Of a stretch of DNA of 64,000 nucleotides, positions 1-10,500 are shown piece by piece. The notes below the pieces were generated by a model, which worked only from the letters and a program-made list of their open reading frames with translations, was not told the DNA's origin and did no database searches. The position numbers and the translations under genes were made by a program. Origin of the DNA: Lineus longissimus (taxonomy: Eukaryota; Nemertea; Pilidiophora; Heteronemertea; Lineidae); NCBI RefSeq assembly GCF_910592395.1, contig NC_088315.1:12528501-12592500 (forward strand), given 5' to 3'. Within the stretch, counting starts at the first letter, position 1. Each line of letters opens with the position of its first letter.

Positions 1-145
1 TTAAGTTGTAGGCTTTAAATACTATGTAGTTCAACTACAATGATGAGGCATATATGCAGCTGGTCAAGATTAGTTTTGAGCGAACGCTGCACGTGCAGCA
101 GGTGTAATAATCCATATTAAGCAGGTATCGGGTCACCATACCAAA

Positions 146-319
146 ATGCCTCGGGAAGACGCACTTACCGCAACGGATCACCGACCTTGTCTGTTGTGCG
201 GTGACACATTGACCCGCACCGTATTTGTAGAACCCTCCGCATTGGGCAGGACTTTTTACGCCCAGTGTGAGCTAGTAACCCCAGTTCCCCCCATATTGAT
301 TGGTAGAGAACTCAAATGA
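146..319 (+). CDS. small unassigned ORF (57 aa)
   Basis: A 57-codon ATG-to-TGA frame. The product begins MPREDALTATDH, has one CxxC pair (LLCGD) and ends ILIGREL. I do not recognise a family. It lies upstream of the chromodomain relic and could be part of the same decayed gene or element, but the frames between them are closed. No splice signal or start context supports expression. It may be chance; the only reason to list it is the continuous, non-repetitive frame next to other coding debris. Confidence 0.15.
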   Translation: MPREDALTATDHRPCLLCGDTLTRTVFVEPSALGRTFYAQCELVTPVPPILIGRELK

Positions 320-1002
320 TCCCGCAACAGTTTCATTATGACGATATCTACGCTTCCTCCAATGCTGTCATCGGTGTTAGACAATCTTGGCTTGATCAGC
401 ACACCACACGGATGGAGTCTTCAATCAACAGAAAATTGAATGTCCCTGACGCTGAACTGGAATGCAGAACACTCTGAACCTCCAACAAGATACGGCAAGC
501 GCAAAGGGATACCTGGTATGAAATCACCATCTGCTCTTCAGAGGGATCATTTCTGAATGCAGGCTCATTTGCAAAAAATTAAGAACCAAAAAATTAGTGG
601 CACTTCGGTGTCCAATGCCAATGGCTCTTTTTCTGCAACTTCTTCTTTCAACGTTGTGACATCAAACCTGTTTGATCTCGGAGGACAACCGGTCAACAAA
701 TGTGTGCGATTAGAAACAGCTCATTCCACGGAACAAGAAGCAGTTTCAATCATTGTGCAGTGCATCCCAGAGACTTTCAAGTTCAGTGCAATGTGTTCCA
801 GAAAGGATATCTTTTGGTGTTCAGTTTAACGCAGAAACTACTTCAACATCAACTGAATGTAAACCCAGTACATCTTCCGATGCTGTATTGCAGATGGACT
901 CTGCCAAGGAAACATTTGACAAACCATGGCTTCCACATTTAGACTATCACAAAAAGTCAGTAGTAGCTCTCACTCAAACAAAAAGCTGGGAGTGCGCGAC
1001 AG

Positions 1003-1158
1003 CAAAAGGTGACAGAACGTGTTGATGCAAGGCGTAAATGCTACAATGGGGAACAATTTCTAATCAAGTGGGAAAATCATCCAGCCTCTGAGAATTCATT
1101 GGTCAATATGACTGATCTTGACTGTGAGGCAAAGACATTCAATCATCAGTTTGGATAA
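1003..1158 (+). pseudogene. chromodomain relic
   Basis: The frame starting QKVTERVDARRKCYNG continues with EQFLIKWENHPASEN and MTDLDCEAKTF before a TAA. This follows the chromodomain pattern: VERI-D-R, a glycine turn, (F/Y)L(V/I)KW, P-x-S-E-N, and a final D-L-D-C. Two of three aromatic-cage positions look altered: the usual KWKGY is KWENH, and the W of NTWEP is replaced (NSLVN). The domain opens from a stop-bounded frame without its own good start. Chromodomains occur in HP1/CDY-type host proteins and at the C-terminus of Ty3 chromovirus integrases. Nothing adjacent decides between them, although other short open frames follow to about 1697. Confidence 0.5.
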
Positions 1159-1700
1159 AATATTAGAGGCAAGGATAATTCTGTGGATCTATCTCAAACC
1201 AAAGTTCAAGTCCTCCACAATGTTGCCAACATTGGAGTACTTTTTAATGATAGTACTTGTGAGACGCAGATCAGAGCTGCTGCCTTGTGCCTTGAACCGC
1301 TGAAACCAACATCACTGAAATGTGTTCCACTGTTCTCACAATATACCCTGCTTGCAAAGAACTTTGATCACACCGAAATCTTTGGGGTTCACCTTAACCA
1401 CCACTGATAGGAATCATATGACAATTTGCATACCACCTGCTTACATTGTCCAGGACTGCATTGATGAATATATCCTGTGCTCTCCAGTCTCCAGAAATGC
1501 GCCATATTGACACATCAAGAGTTTTTGCATACTTTCATCACAAATGTTTCAAGAGAACATTTTCCTTACCCATTGACTTGCTGCTCCAGAAACTACCCAA
1601 CACAGGACAACCTAATGTGATAAACAGAATTCTTGCTTATGACCAAATGTCTTTCTCGCTTGATTTTGATAGTGCCTTTAATTTAGCCATGCTTTAACGT
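1159..1700 (+). other. decayed coding-like stretch, family unknown
   Basis: Three overlapping short plus-strand frames cover this stretch (1183-1407, 1322-1510 and 1446-1697). The last ends NRILAYDQMSFSLDFDSAFNLAML. Composition resembles coding sequence more than the AT-rich DNA that follows, and the frame changes two or three times, as in a decayed gene. No domain is recognised. It may belong with the chromodomain relic directly upstream. Confidence 0.25.
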
Positions 1701-1760
1701 GCTTCATTTTTGTCTTTGTATCATTCTAATATATGACTGGATAGGCATTCTTTTCTCAAA

Positions 1761-1860
1761 GATGTAAATTTAGCAGGAGCTAAATTCAGTTTTAGAACAA
1801 CAGGGGTATCTTATGGAGTAATTTTTGTATCATGGACACTGAATACGAACTCAATTTGAG
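1761..1860 (+). repeat. short coding-like repeat, copy 1
   Basis: Contains a segment reading AKFSFRTTGVSYG in one frame. A second segment at 2116-2178 reads SEFDFNTTGVFYG. The nucleotide sequences differ mostly at third positions (GGG/GGA, GTA/GTC, TAT/TAC), so the peptide TTGVxYG is better conserved than the DNA. The surrounding AT-rich sequence holds no other recognisable feature. Confidence 0.35.
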
Positions 1861-2115
1861 AACCATGATTTGAACGGCTTTGATTTTGAATTGACATTAT
1901 TGGACTTCTGGCGATATTCTGGGTCCTTTTAAAAAAACCTCTTCCCAACTGCCTAGAAAAACATATTATTAAGCATAAAATTGACTTTCATTTTAAGGAG
2001 TATATATGCAAAACATAGCACAACTACAATGGTAGCATACTATATGGTAGTGATTGACTAAAATATTGTGTGAATATTATCTATACTTTTATTTGGTTAA
2101 GTGAACACAGTGTAA

Positions 2116-2178
2116 TTCGCAGGAGCGAATTCGATTTTAATACAACAGGAGTCTTCTACGGTCCGAATCTTTGATGAT
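2116..2178 (+). repeat. short coding-like repeat, copy 2
   Basis: Diverged partner of the segment near 1770-1830, about 346 bp downstream and in the same orientation. It encodes IRRSEFDFNTTGVFYGPNL before a TGA. The remaining DNA from 1860 to 2279 is AT-rich, with no feature I can support. Confidence 0.35.
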
Positions 2179-3072
2179 TTGGCAAATAAATATTTTGTAA
2201 ATTATTTCAGAATATTATTCTGATCATTCTTATTCAACGATATTACTTTTAACTTCTGTCATGATTTAACACAGCTTTGTTAACCCTTTTGTGCCCATGA
2301 TTGCAGATTTGCGCATCTTTACTAAATTCAAGAAAAGTTTGTGTGTTTGTTTGTTTGTTTGTGCGCTCATATCTCCCATACCGAATGGCTGAGTGACCCC
2401 AGATTTTGCATGTAGCATTTAACGGGTCCCGAAAGTGTCCTTACGAAGCCCGATTTTTTTATTTCAAACTAACATCCGATATAACGCCGTTTATTGGTTT
2501 TATCTAACGTTATTCAGCTTGCCCGCGCGGGGATTTTACCTTCGCGTCATGCGCGTCACGGGCGACGTCACACCCGACACAGCCTGATCGCGTCACGGCT
2601 CCGACGTCAGGATGGGTCTGCTGACGTCATGACGTCAAATTGCGACGTCTCGAACCCTGTCACTTCAGTCAAAAGCTGCGTTCACGCAGAGCTTGGTGAT
2701 CAATTTTTCTTCGATTTCGGAATCAAATTGTGAAAAGAAGGTTTGTATTAAATGTATATGACAATGAAAAAGACTGATGATAGGCCTACTGCTGGCTGGT
2801 GGGCGTGTTTAGTATCGGCTTTTTGTGTACTGTTCCATTGGCCTACTGACATCTCACTTTACATCGGTCACTTCATGGTCAGAGTAAATGATACTGCCCA
2901 CCTCATTAGGCCTACTACCCACAAGAGAACATAAAATCAATCACCCGGTGAAAGGCCACTGACTAGGCCAGTGCATGATCTGATAATGACATCAGACCCA
3001 GTCACACACCATTTGGGCCTAGCTACTTTGTGTTGAATACAAATAGTTTATTTTGTCTTTTTATAGAAGAAA

Positions 3073-3192
3073 ATGCCTAACCCGCCAAAAAGAAAAAAGA
3101 GCCTGTCGAGGCACTCGCCAGGGAGTAAACGAATGAAGCAGACTCGAACAGTCGTTTATCAATACATCACTTATAGAACACTGAAACTCTGA
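3073..3192 (+). CDS. small basic ORF, possible piggyBac exon-1 relic
   Basis: A 39-residue frame beginning MPNPPKRKKSLSRHSPGSKR. The N-terminus resembles that of the intact piggyBac further on (MANPAKRKFG at 30491), and the KRKK cluster is like a nuclear localisation signal. It lies inside a TTAA-bounded shell with piggyBac-type ends, which is the only support for the assignment. The downstream catalytic part is absent. The resemblance is limited to about eight residues and could be chance. Confidence 0.2.
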   Translation: MPNPPKRKKSLSRHSPGSKRMKQTRTVVYQYITYRTLKL

Positions 3193-3583
3193 TGATGGCG
3201 GCGACGGGTACAGTGGACTAGTTTGTAAAATGGCTGTGATTGCCCATGATCGCAGATTTGCCAGCAACGGCACCCCTCAGAATTTTCGTTCCAGTAAAAC
3301 AACCTATTCCACGTTTTAGTATGAACCCTACGTATCATCGTTGTGGTAACGCTGCTTCAAAATGACATTGACCTTCATAGTGCATGCTTCAATAAAAATC
3401 TGTGAAAATCCACGTCGTAGTCAGTGTCGTGATATATTTTTAGAATTGAGATATTTTTCTGGTCAGTTATAAAGTGTAAAAGACATTTCTAGCGCAATTT
3501 TGAGGGCCAAAATCAATATCATGGCAGGGAAATAATGTAAATAAACAATTAAATTGATTCCCGCATGATTTTATTTCGAATAA

Positions 3584-5451
3584 GTTACAAATCAACACAA
3601 CTCAAAAATTGACCTCGCAGAGAAGTTCAATGGTTTTTTCAGTGAAAAGATTGAAAAGATTCGTATTGGTATGAAAGGGGCCCCTTTTATCGAGCAAGAC
3701 ATGAACGATGATTTTTCTGAACTTTCTCTGTTGACACCGGCGAGTGAGGAGGAAATAAAGCGGACAATTCTTGCTAGTGCACCCAAGACATGCAATTTTT
3801 ATCCACTGCCGACATGGCTCTTGAAGGATTGTATTGACGAACTAGTGCCACCTATCACAAACATTGTAAATAGTTCAATGAGGGACGGTGTGGTACCGAA
3901 CAGTCTCAAGGAAGCACATATCAGACCATTGCTCAAAAAGGCGGGTTTAGATCAGGACACCCTTAAAAACTACCACCCTGTTTCAAATCTGAGTTTTGTA
4001 TCCAAGATAATTGAGAAGGTGGTGTCAAAGTGGCTTGACGATCACTTAAATGTCAACAACCTACGAGAACCCTTTCAGAGTGCCTATACCCCTTGCCATT
4101 CCACAGAAACTGCTCTCCTCCGCGTTCAGTCAGACATCCTCACTGCCCTTGATAGGGAGGATGTTGCTTTACTAGTCATGTTGGACTTATCGGCTGCGTT
4201 TGATACCATTGATCATAACATACTAGCTGAGCGGTTGAGAGTAGTTTACAATGTGACAGGGTCGGCTCTTAAATGGTTCATGCCATATTTGGACAACCGG
4301 TGCCAACCAGTTAATATAAATGGTAATTTGTCATCACCGAAAACACTGAAGTTTGGTGTATCGCAAGGATCAGTGTTGGGTCCAAAGCTTTATACTATGT
4401 ATACTAAACCTCTTGGTGACCTGATAAGGCGGCATGGGCTAGATTACCACTTCTATGCCGATGACACTCAACTCTATATTTTTCTGAAGAAAAAAGATGT
4501 TGATAACCATGCTGCTGCTATTAAACAGCTAGAAACATGCCTCGGGGATATCAGAAAATGGATGGATCTTAATCTCTTGAAACAAAACAGTGAAAAAACA
4601 GAGGTCATGTTTTTTGCTCCTAAAAACCAATGCCATTATTATGATCTTAGCCTCAGCATAGATGGGGTATCAATTAGTCCAGCCTCGACCATTCGAAACC
4701 ACGGTGTTATGTTTGATCGTTCCTTGTCTATGGAAGCTCACATTAACAGTGTTACAAGATGTTGCTATAGGCAATTGCGCAACGTGGGTAGAATCCGTCG
4801 ATGCTTGACAGAAGATGCATGTCGCTTTCTTGTGCATGGTTTGGTTACATCCAGGTTGGACTACTGTAGTTCGCTCTTTTATGGTCTCCCAGGTGCAACC
4901 ATTGGCAGACTCCAAGGTGTTCAGAATATGGCTGCCAGAATAATCATGCTTACCAAACGCAGAGAACATATTACTCCGGTCTTGGAGCAGCTGCACTGGT
5001 TGCCGGTGAGGTTTCGTATCGAATAGATATCGAATAAGATATCGAATACAAAATTATCATTATGGTTTTTCAAGCTTTTAACAACAGTGCACCTTCATAC
5101 TTGTGTGATATGATAGGGTCCTATACACCAGCTCGGTCACTAGGATCGTCAGCTAAAACAAGACTTATCGTCCAAAGGACCGAAACGAACAATGGAGACC
5201 GATCATTTCGAGTCAGTGGACCAAGACTTTTTAATGCGATTCCAGATGCCATGAAGGACTTGAAGAGCGTGTGTCAACTTTTAGACAATCACTTAAAACC
5301 CATTTGTTCCGCGAAGCCTTTAGTTGGTAGCTACATAGACTTATATTCCGAATGTGCCATCTATGTTTTAGAGACTCAATTTTTTAATCAATCTGTTTTA
5401 CCACTATCAAACTGTTTTAAATCCAAATATTTGCTTCTAACTCCATTCTAA
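3584..5451 (+). pseudogene. CR1/L2-type LINE reverse transcriptase, 5'-truncated
   Basis: The frame opens after a TAA at 3581. It encodes the region before the RT (ID-AEKFNGFFSEKI), then RT motifs: LKNYHPVSNLSFVSKIIEKV (motif 1), the catalytic LDLSAAFDTIDH, GVSQGSVLGP, and the active-site YADDTQLY, followed by the thumb and the typical C-terminal ORF2 tail (APSYLCDM, RSLGSSA, GDRSFRVSGPRLFN). The upstream APE endonuclease and ORF1 are missing. At 5018-5048 the octamer ATCGAATA occurs three times, 11 and 12 bp apart. The added 23 bp create a TAG at 5024-5026 and shift the frame, which resumes at 5041. The copy lies inside the TTAA shell. It is a dead insertion, otherwise unusually well preserved. 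Confidence 0.92.
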
Positions 5452-5515
5452 AGTGCCTTGGAGCATGCTTAGCTTGTACAAGGCACTATAATATCCGGTA
5501 TTTATTGTTATATAT
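5452..5515 (+). repeat. LINE 3'-terminal stem-loop
   Basis: Just after the LINE stop codon, AGTGCCTTG (5452-5460) pairs with CAAGGCACT (5479-5487), with an 18-nt loop. It is followed by TATAATATCCGG and AT-rich sequence. L2/CR1-type LINEs commonly end in such a GGCGCC/GTGCCTT hairpin, thought to be recognised by their reverse transcriptase. The 3' boundary is placed near 5515 by inference. Confidence 0.5.
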
Positions 5516-5692
5516 TTGGGAAAATTTTTCAAAATTGTGCATACATATTTTAATAAAATTGTTTTAAAAATTTGCGGTCCCACAGCAATGTACTGTCAAT
5601 ATATATGCGGGCACAGCACTATGTACAGCAAATAAAGTTTATGGGCCCCAAACTAGGGCTCATGACAAAATTGGTGGGCATGAAAGGGTTAA

Positions 5693-6241
5693 GAATTTGA
5701 ATAATGGTTTTACAATTACTATTAATTCGCATGTTATTGATGTAGGATTAGCCACTCCAAAACATGTTTCTGTTTGCATTGTTTTTATATCTGTATCTTG
5801 GTAATTTATGTTGTTAGTTACAAGTTTTCTTGGTAAATTTAATAATAGTATTTGGCATTTAGGACTTGCCCTTCAACCTGGGCACACTTATACCAGAATT
5901 GGATCCCAATTTTGTTACTTGTGACAGTATTGATGTTAATGTGTTCAAGTTTGTTTTGCCGATCAGTTAGCGTCCCCCTCCTCGAGCAATTCACAGTGTT
6001 ATGTGCATCCAGACTAATCACTCAAACGTGGTCAGTTGCCATGCACAGGTGTTACTGTAGAACAGAAATTATCTGCAGTATATGATTATCGCGAATGCCT
6101 CACGATAGACATATTATTTGCGGGAAAATATGGGCTTGCCATCTGCTGTTGGTTGAAGACCAAAGACCTTTCTCCACATTTGTATTTCATGCCGCGTAAT
6201 CGCCAATATGCAAAAGGCATTTCATCATCATCATCATCATT
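5693..6241. other. no recognisable feature
   Basis: AT-rich DNA between the TTAA element and the next hairpin repeat. The short open frames here overlap on both strands and have no recognisable motifs. A short (CAT)n run lies at 6221-6240. Confidence 0.5.
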
Positions 6242-7200
6242 ATGCCCCAGCTCAACGAAGTTGAAATGGGGCATTATGTTTTCAGCTGGTTTCTGTGTCT
6301 GCCGCCGCCGTCGCGTCCGCCGCAACCTATTCCGGACTATAACTCACGAACCGGTGGCCAGATTGATCTGTATTTTCTATAGTAAATTGGGGTGGATGGG
6401 GCAAGGGTCCCTATTGATTTTGGTCCCGTTCCGAAATTCAATATGGCCACCAATAGGCCATCTTGGATTTCCCATTCCGGATTATAACTCGAGAACAGGT
6501 ACCCCGATTGATCTCTTAATTCTGTTTTAATAGGGCGGATAGGGGTAGGTTACCTATCGATTTTGGTCGCGCTCCGAAATTCAATATGGCCAGCAAGAGG
6601 CCATCTTTCCTTTACACCCCATTACTTCAAAACCAGTTTAGTGAAAGGCCTGTGGACACTGGTGCCTGCTGGTGCCTTATATCTAGTTAGTGATTCGTTT
6701 TCAATAACATTTGTATGGTAGGTTCTCCTAGCAAGGATACATCACATACCATATAAGTTTTTGATTTGACCTGGTTTTCAAGGTCACAGAGGTCAAATGG
6801 CGTAAATTGGTCGTTTGAGTGTAACTATGGCACGTTTCTTAACCACTAAAGCTATGGTCTTGAAATTACCTCGGACACCGAATTTCGATCTGATCTGGTA
6901 CTCAACTTGGCCACCAGAAGGCCAAAACTAAAATCAGTAAAAAGTGCAATATCTCGTTTATTAGTGACTTGTTTTTGGTACTTTTCTTATGGTACTTACT
7001 CCAAGGAACGATACATCACATGTCATACCAACTTTGGTTTGACCTATATACTATACATGTACAATGTTTCTTAACCAGGATGAATTCAAAAGCACCAAAT
7101 ATCTTTACAGTGGGCACAATGACACCTGGTGGTTTCAATTGTAAGATGAGACATTTCACTGCCAAATCTGCTCATATATTCATGTAGTCACAGACCTAAT
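6242..7200 (+). repeat. hairpin-headed interspersed repeat (ATGCCCC family)
   Basis: Starts with the palindrome ATGCCCC...GGGGCAT (6242-6274), then a GCC/GTC-rich stretch (GCCGCCGCCGTCGCGTCCGCC). A body follows with two diverged internal units (phrase AATTCAATATGGCCA at 6436 and 6579) and the phrase AAGGTCACAGAGGTCAAATGG (6780). The 5' architecture (T-rich flank, hairpin, GTC-rich array) parallels the Helentron-like family described elsewhere in the window, but no 3' hairpin end is identified here, so the right border is approximate. Confidence 0.45.
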
Positions 7201-7818
7201 AATCAGTTTGTCAAAATTTTAACAAAAATATAAAGTGTCCTAAGAACGAAATTACTCTTACAATCTTTGTAAAAGTTTTGTTCATCAAAGTCACTATTTT
7301 CAAAAATCAACCATGCTTCCAGTCATAGTAGTCCTAGCTACACTAAACAATGATATATATATTGATCATAGTACATATACTGGTAATTACTGCCTACCTG
7401 GGGTGACAAGGATTGCATTGTTTAGAATTAGGCTTGTTTACCATGTTTACACATCTGGTTATGTAATAATCACACGAAGCAGCAGTGACCCATATCCTCA
7501 ACCCAATGGAGGTGTTAAACCCTCCTGCCCTCTGTTGGACTAGTAATAGGGAGGGTGGCTGATCTATGGAACAGCCTCCTTGCTATTGGTTGGGGTTGAG
7601 GAATTAGGCCCATGCTTGGTCGGGAACAATGGACGATCTTGAGGCAAGATAGAATAAAATCAGAATTGGGATCAAGGGCTCTAGAAATGTAATGACAATA
7701 TTTACGTCTTGTATATTGTGAGTTGTCAGTTTCCAAGTTCATGCGACTTTCCACATGACCAAAAGAATTTAGTGTCACCTAAAATAATTCATTAACCTAA
7801 CAAAAATCATCTTTCCAG
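7201..7818. other. intron or intergenic DNA upstream of the GGT exon
   Basis: AT-rich, with no coding motif. It ends in the pyrimidine tract and AG that define the exon's acceptor, so at least its 3' part is probably GGT intron. Confidence 0.45.
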
Positions 7819-8011
7819 GTGGATTGGCCATGACAGTTCCCACAGAAATCGCCGGCTACAAGGCTCTCCACGATCGGTTTGGGAAGCTTTCATGGAAGAC
7901 CCTGTTTGAGCCCGCCATTCGCTTTTGTTTTGATGGGTTTCCGCTTGGTGAGGGGCTTCACCGTGTGCTTGTGATGAAAAAGAAGGAAGTGATGAATACA
8001 CCAGGTCTGAG
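7819..8011 (+). CDS. GGT: gamma-glutamyltransferase exon (large subunit)
   Basis: GGT is a membrane or secreted Ntn-hydrolase that cleaves gamma-glutamyl compounds such as glutathione. This exon begins after a TTTCCAG acceptor (AG 7817-7818) and ends before GTAACA (GT 8012-8013). It reads GLAMTVPTEIAGYKALHDRFGKLSW, then LFEPAIRFCFDGFPLGEGL. This matches the conserved large-subunit segment: GGL-x-VPGE-x-GY, (Y/F)GKLPW, LF-PAI and GFP. The usual VPGE glycine is T here. The exon is 193 bp, starting at codon position 2 and ending after codon position 2. The next exon at 37244 supplies the missing base and restores reading. Upstream exons, including the signal anchor, were not found in the window. 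Confidence 0.87.
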
Positions 8012-8208
8012 GTAACATCGCAGAGTGATAACACACTTGATGGCTTTTAAAAACCCTGTGTCATATTTATCACCTGAAAATAAGGCAGGGGGAGGGTAGT
8101 CATTCGATTGTTCCCTGTGTCCTATAAATGTTCCCCAGGTTCTATGTTCTATATACGATATATCAGGTAATTCAGACAAAAAATTGCCTGTCTTTTCAAG
8201 TTGTACAG

Positions 8209-8290
8209 TACAACCTCTCTATTGCTGACACCCATGGGACTGGGCCCAGGTGTCCGCAATAGAAAGGTGTCCGCAATAGAGAGATTATGC
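8209..8290 (+). repeat. pogo/Tigger-like terminal repeat, truncated
   Basis: Starts TACAGTACAACCTCTCTATT and continues with GACACCCATGGGACTGG, then two copies of GGTGTCCGCAATAGA. Pogo-group elements have ends of this form: CAGT-x-AACCTC, followed by self-complementary GGACACC/GGTGTCC blocks, next to a TA dinucleotide target. The opposite terminal repeat was not found, so this is an isolated end. No transposase is nearby. Confidence 0.45.
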
Positions 8291-8850
8291 CAAATCGTCC
8301 GATAGGTGTAGTTGAAGTTCCCACCTTGCAGGTCTTGGTTTTCTCTGTGTCGACATCTAGCGTAGAAACTTTGAACCTGTTGGCTGATCGGTCTGCTAGT
8401 GATGTTGCATTGAATGACGTGAGCTACTTTGGAACTCAGAGAGTGAATAATCTCTCTAGTAAAAGGTGCCCCTTTTATTGCAAAATCTCCACGACATGTC
8501 ATAATGTGTGAAAAACACCATAATTTCTGTCAATCGGCCACCTTTGATTAATAATAACTTTTTTCTAATTTCTCTACTCACGCATATTCACTGCAACATT
8601 GACAAAACCGCGTGGGTTTATGAGTGTCCGTTGACACAATAGGCCTATGTGATTAGTTGAAAAGATGAGTAAACAAATGCCGCAGCTTAATTAGGATACA
8701 AAAACACAATGCCATTGGGTAATTACGTTGATTAATTATGCAAATATCTCGCCTGTCAGGCCTACTTGACTCTCCAAGCGCATGCGGGAAACCAATGTTT
8801 TTGCCTACTGTCCGTAATTGGGAGGGAATTGGACCTACTTGGCCTACTTT
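8291..8850. other. no recognisable feature
   Basis: Two short overlapping frames on opposite strands (8149-8502 minus and 8287-8511 plus) lack motifs. AT-rich DNA follows, with AGGCCTA words. Confidence 0.4.
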
Positions 8851-9440
8851 GGCCTACTTTTCAAGGTCGCAGGGGTCAAATAGCGTAAATGGACCGTAAT
8901 TGGTTTTCCAGAGCATATCACTGTAACTTTTGGGGTAGGCTTTTCATCTTTGGGTTGTTTTAAGGTCTTATGGTGCCATTGTGCCTTTTGGAACTTTTGA
9001 TAATTTGTTAACTACACTTTCCCCAGGAGGTACTCTATGTGGAAAACTACTTTCGGCTATATCTCATGAATTATGCTAGCTAAAATCATGAAAGGCTTAC
9101 TGTGCACACTGCTCAGGAGACTGCATCACATAATACCTGGGGTTTTGATATGACCTACTTTTCAAGGTCACATGGGGTCAAATAGCGTGAATTGACCGTA
9201 ATTGGTTTCTGGAGCCTATCTCCCTAACCAGAAATGCTAGGCTTTCATCGGCGGGTGATTAGAAGGGCTTATGGAGCCATTGTGCCTTTTGGCAGTTTTG
9301 ATGATTTTCGAACTATGCTCAGCCCTACATTCCTGGGGTTAAAATTAGGTTCTGATTTTTTTCTCGTTTTCGCTTTGCCATAACTCGACTACGGAATCGC
9401 CGAACTGTCTCCTGACATCAAATATGGTAATTGCGCTGGT
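8850..9440 (+). repeat. repeat body units (AAGGTCRCAGGGGTCAAAT)
   Basis: Two diverged units share the order: GGCCTACTTTTCAAGGTC, then GGGGTCAAATAGCGT, then GACCGTAATTGGTT, then TTATGG-GCCATTGTGCCTTTTGG. They start near 8850 and 9150, a spacing of about 300 bp. The units match the body of the Helentron-like repeats but have no recognisable 5' hairpin or 3' end, so this is probably an old fragment. Confidence 0.45.
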
Positions 9441-9499
9441 CAAATGACATCACATATGTTCATGGTTAACATGGTGGTAAATATCACTGTCACCTGGTT

Positions 9500-10500
9500 G
9501 GCTCACCTCAAGAGCCTATGCAATGACGTGGTGTCCGTCGTCGTCGTCGCCCACCAGCGGCGTATGTTAGTGCGCCAAGTTTCGCAACTGCTTGAAATCT
9601 GGACTGAAAACTTGGTACACATGTACCCTTGGACCCTAGGGCGATTCACACTAAATTTTGTTCTAAAATTATTCTTGGTTTGGCCACCAGAGGGCGGAAT
9701 GCAAAAACATAAAACATGCAATAGGACCCGTGATTTTGGTCGGATTTCATAAAATTTGTTAAGTAGGTACTCCTAGCAAGGATAAATCACATATCATATG
9801 GGTTTTTGATTTGACCTACATGTACTTTTCAAGGTCACAGAGGTCAAAGGTGGCATGTTTCATTTTTCTATTTGAGCTGGAAGGTTCTAAGCTTGTGTGG
9901 ACATGTATCTAGGGACCCTCTCTTCTTTACCCGAAAATATTTTACCCAAATATCGAATATGGCAGCAAGGCGGCTATCTCGAAAATTAAACAAAGTCATA
10001 TTACTCCGAAACCAAATCAATCAATCAATCAAATATGACATTTCTACGGCGCCCAAATTTGGTGAAAATTTTCACCAACTCTCAGGCGCCTTTGAAATAC
10101 ACTCGAAATATGTGTGCTTTTAGCATTGTTCCAAAAGCTGCCTTTGACTCCGCAAGTCTAATGTGTGTGGGCAGCCCATTCCATAGGAGTGGCGCCGCCT
10201 TGTAGAAGGATCTGTCACCAAAACGTATGCACTTTGTGCATGGCTCCTGTAGAAGGAAAGCGGCGTAAACCCTGAGGGAATAGGCTGACCCACGTCGGCG
10301 TTGTACCATATCAGTCAGGTAAGCCGGTGCCGGTCCATGGACTGCCTTGTAGGTGAGCAAGAGTATCTTAAACTCAACCCAAAGATCGGATTGCAACCAA
10401 ATTTCATGTGATTATGTATCTGTGTACTCCTAACAATGTTCCTAGATTTTTTAATTGCTAAAAAACTTCACTTAACCTTATTTTGATCTTTGCAATATCA
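9500..10500 (+). mobile_element. Helentron-like repeat (HINE), split by a LINE fragment
   Basis: Starts GGCTCACCTCAAGAGCC after a TT, then a (GTC)n run (9527-9549) and the family body: GTACACATGTACCC, TTTGGCCACCAGAGGG, AAGGTCACAGAGGTCAAA and GGACATGTATCTAGGG. The family phrase ATTACTCCGAAAC (to about 10012) resumes as GATCGGATTGCAACCAAATTT at 10385. The DNA between them is a reversed LINE 3' end. The element's own 3' hairpin is not seen, so the right border is approximate. Confidence 0.55.
10018..10384 (-). pseudogene. LINE (CR1/L2-type) 3'-end fragment
   Basis: The minus strand encodes the last ~95 residues of a LINE ORF2: LLLTYKAVHGPAPAYLTDM, then FGDRSFYKAAPLLWNGLP and AFGTMLKAHIFR. This is the conserved tail YKA-x-G-x-APxYL, GDRxF-AAP-LWN-LP, F-LKTHLF. 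The stop is followed by a GGCGCC...GGCGCC hairpin and ends in (GATT)n, seen on the plus strand as (AATC)n at 10015-10031, the usual L2/CR1 tail. It is severely 5'-truncated, as expected of abortive target-primed reverse transcription, and it interrupts a Helentron-like repeat. Confidence 0.8.

Larger units (their letters stand above)
2284..5688. mobile_element. piggyBac-like TTAA element carrying a LINE
   Basis: Flanked by TTAA on both sides (2280-2283 and 5689-5692). The ends are imperfect inverted repeats: left CCCTTTTGTGCCCATGA, right (reversed) CCCTTTCATGCCCACCA. TTAA target duplication with CCCTTT-type ends is the piggyBac signature and matches three other elements in this window. The subterminal phrase TGCCCATGATTGCAGATTT at 2292 recurs at 3242 as TGCCCATGATCGCAGATTT, suggesting an internal subterminal repeat. 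No piggyBac transposase core is present. A small basic ORF (3073-3192) could be an exon relic. Most of the right half is a separate LINE insertion. Confidence 0.5.

Noticed and set aside
9527-9549. GTC/GTCGTC arrays as CRISPR-like or coding repeats
   Set aside because: They are simple microsatellites at a fixed place in an interspersed repeat, without spacers.
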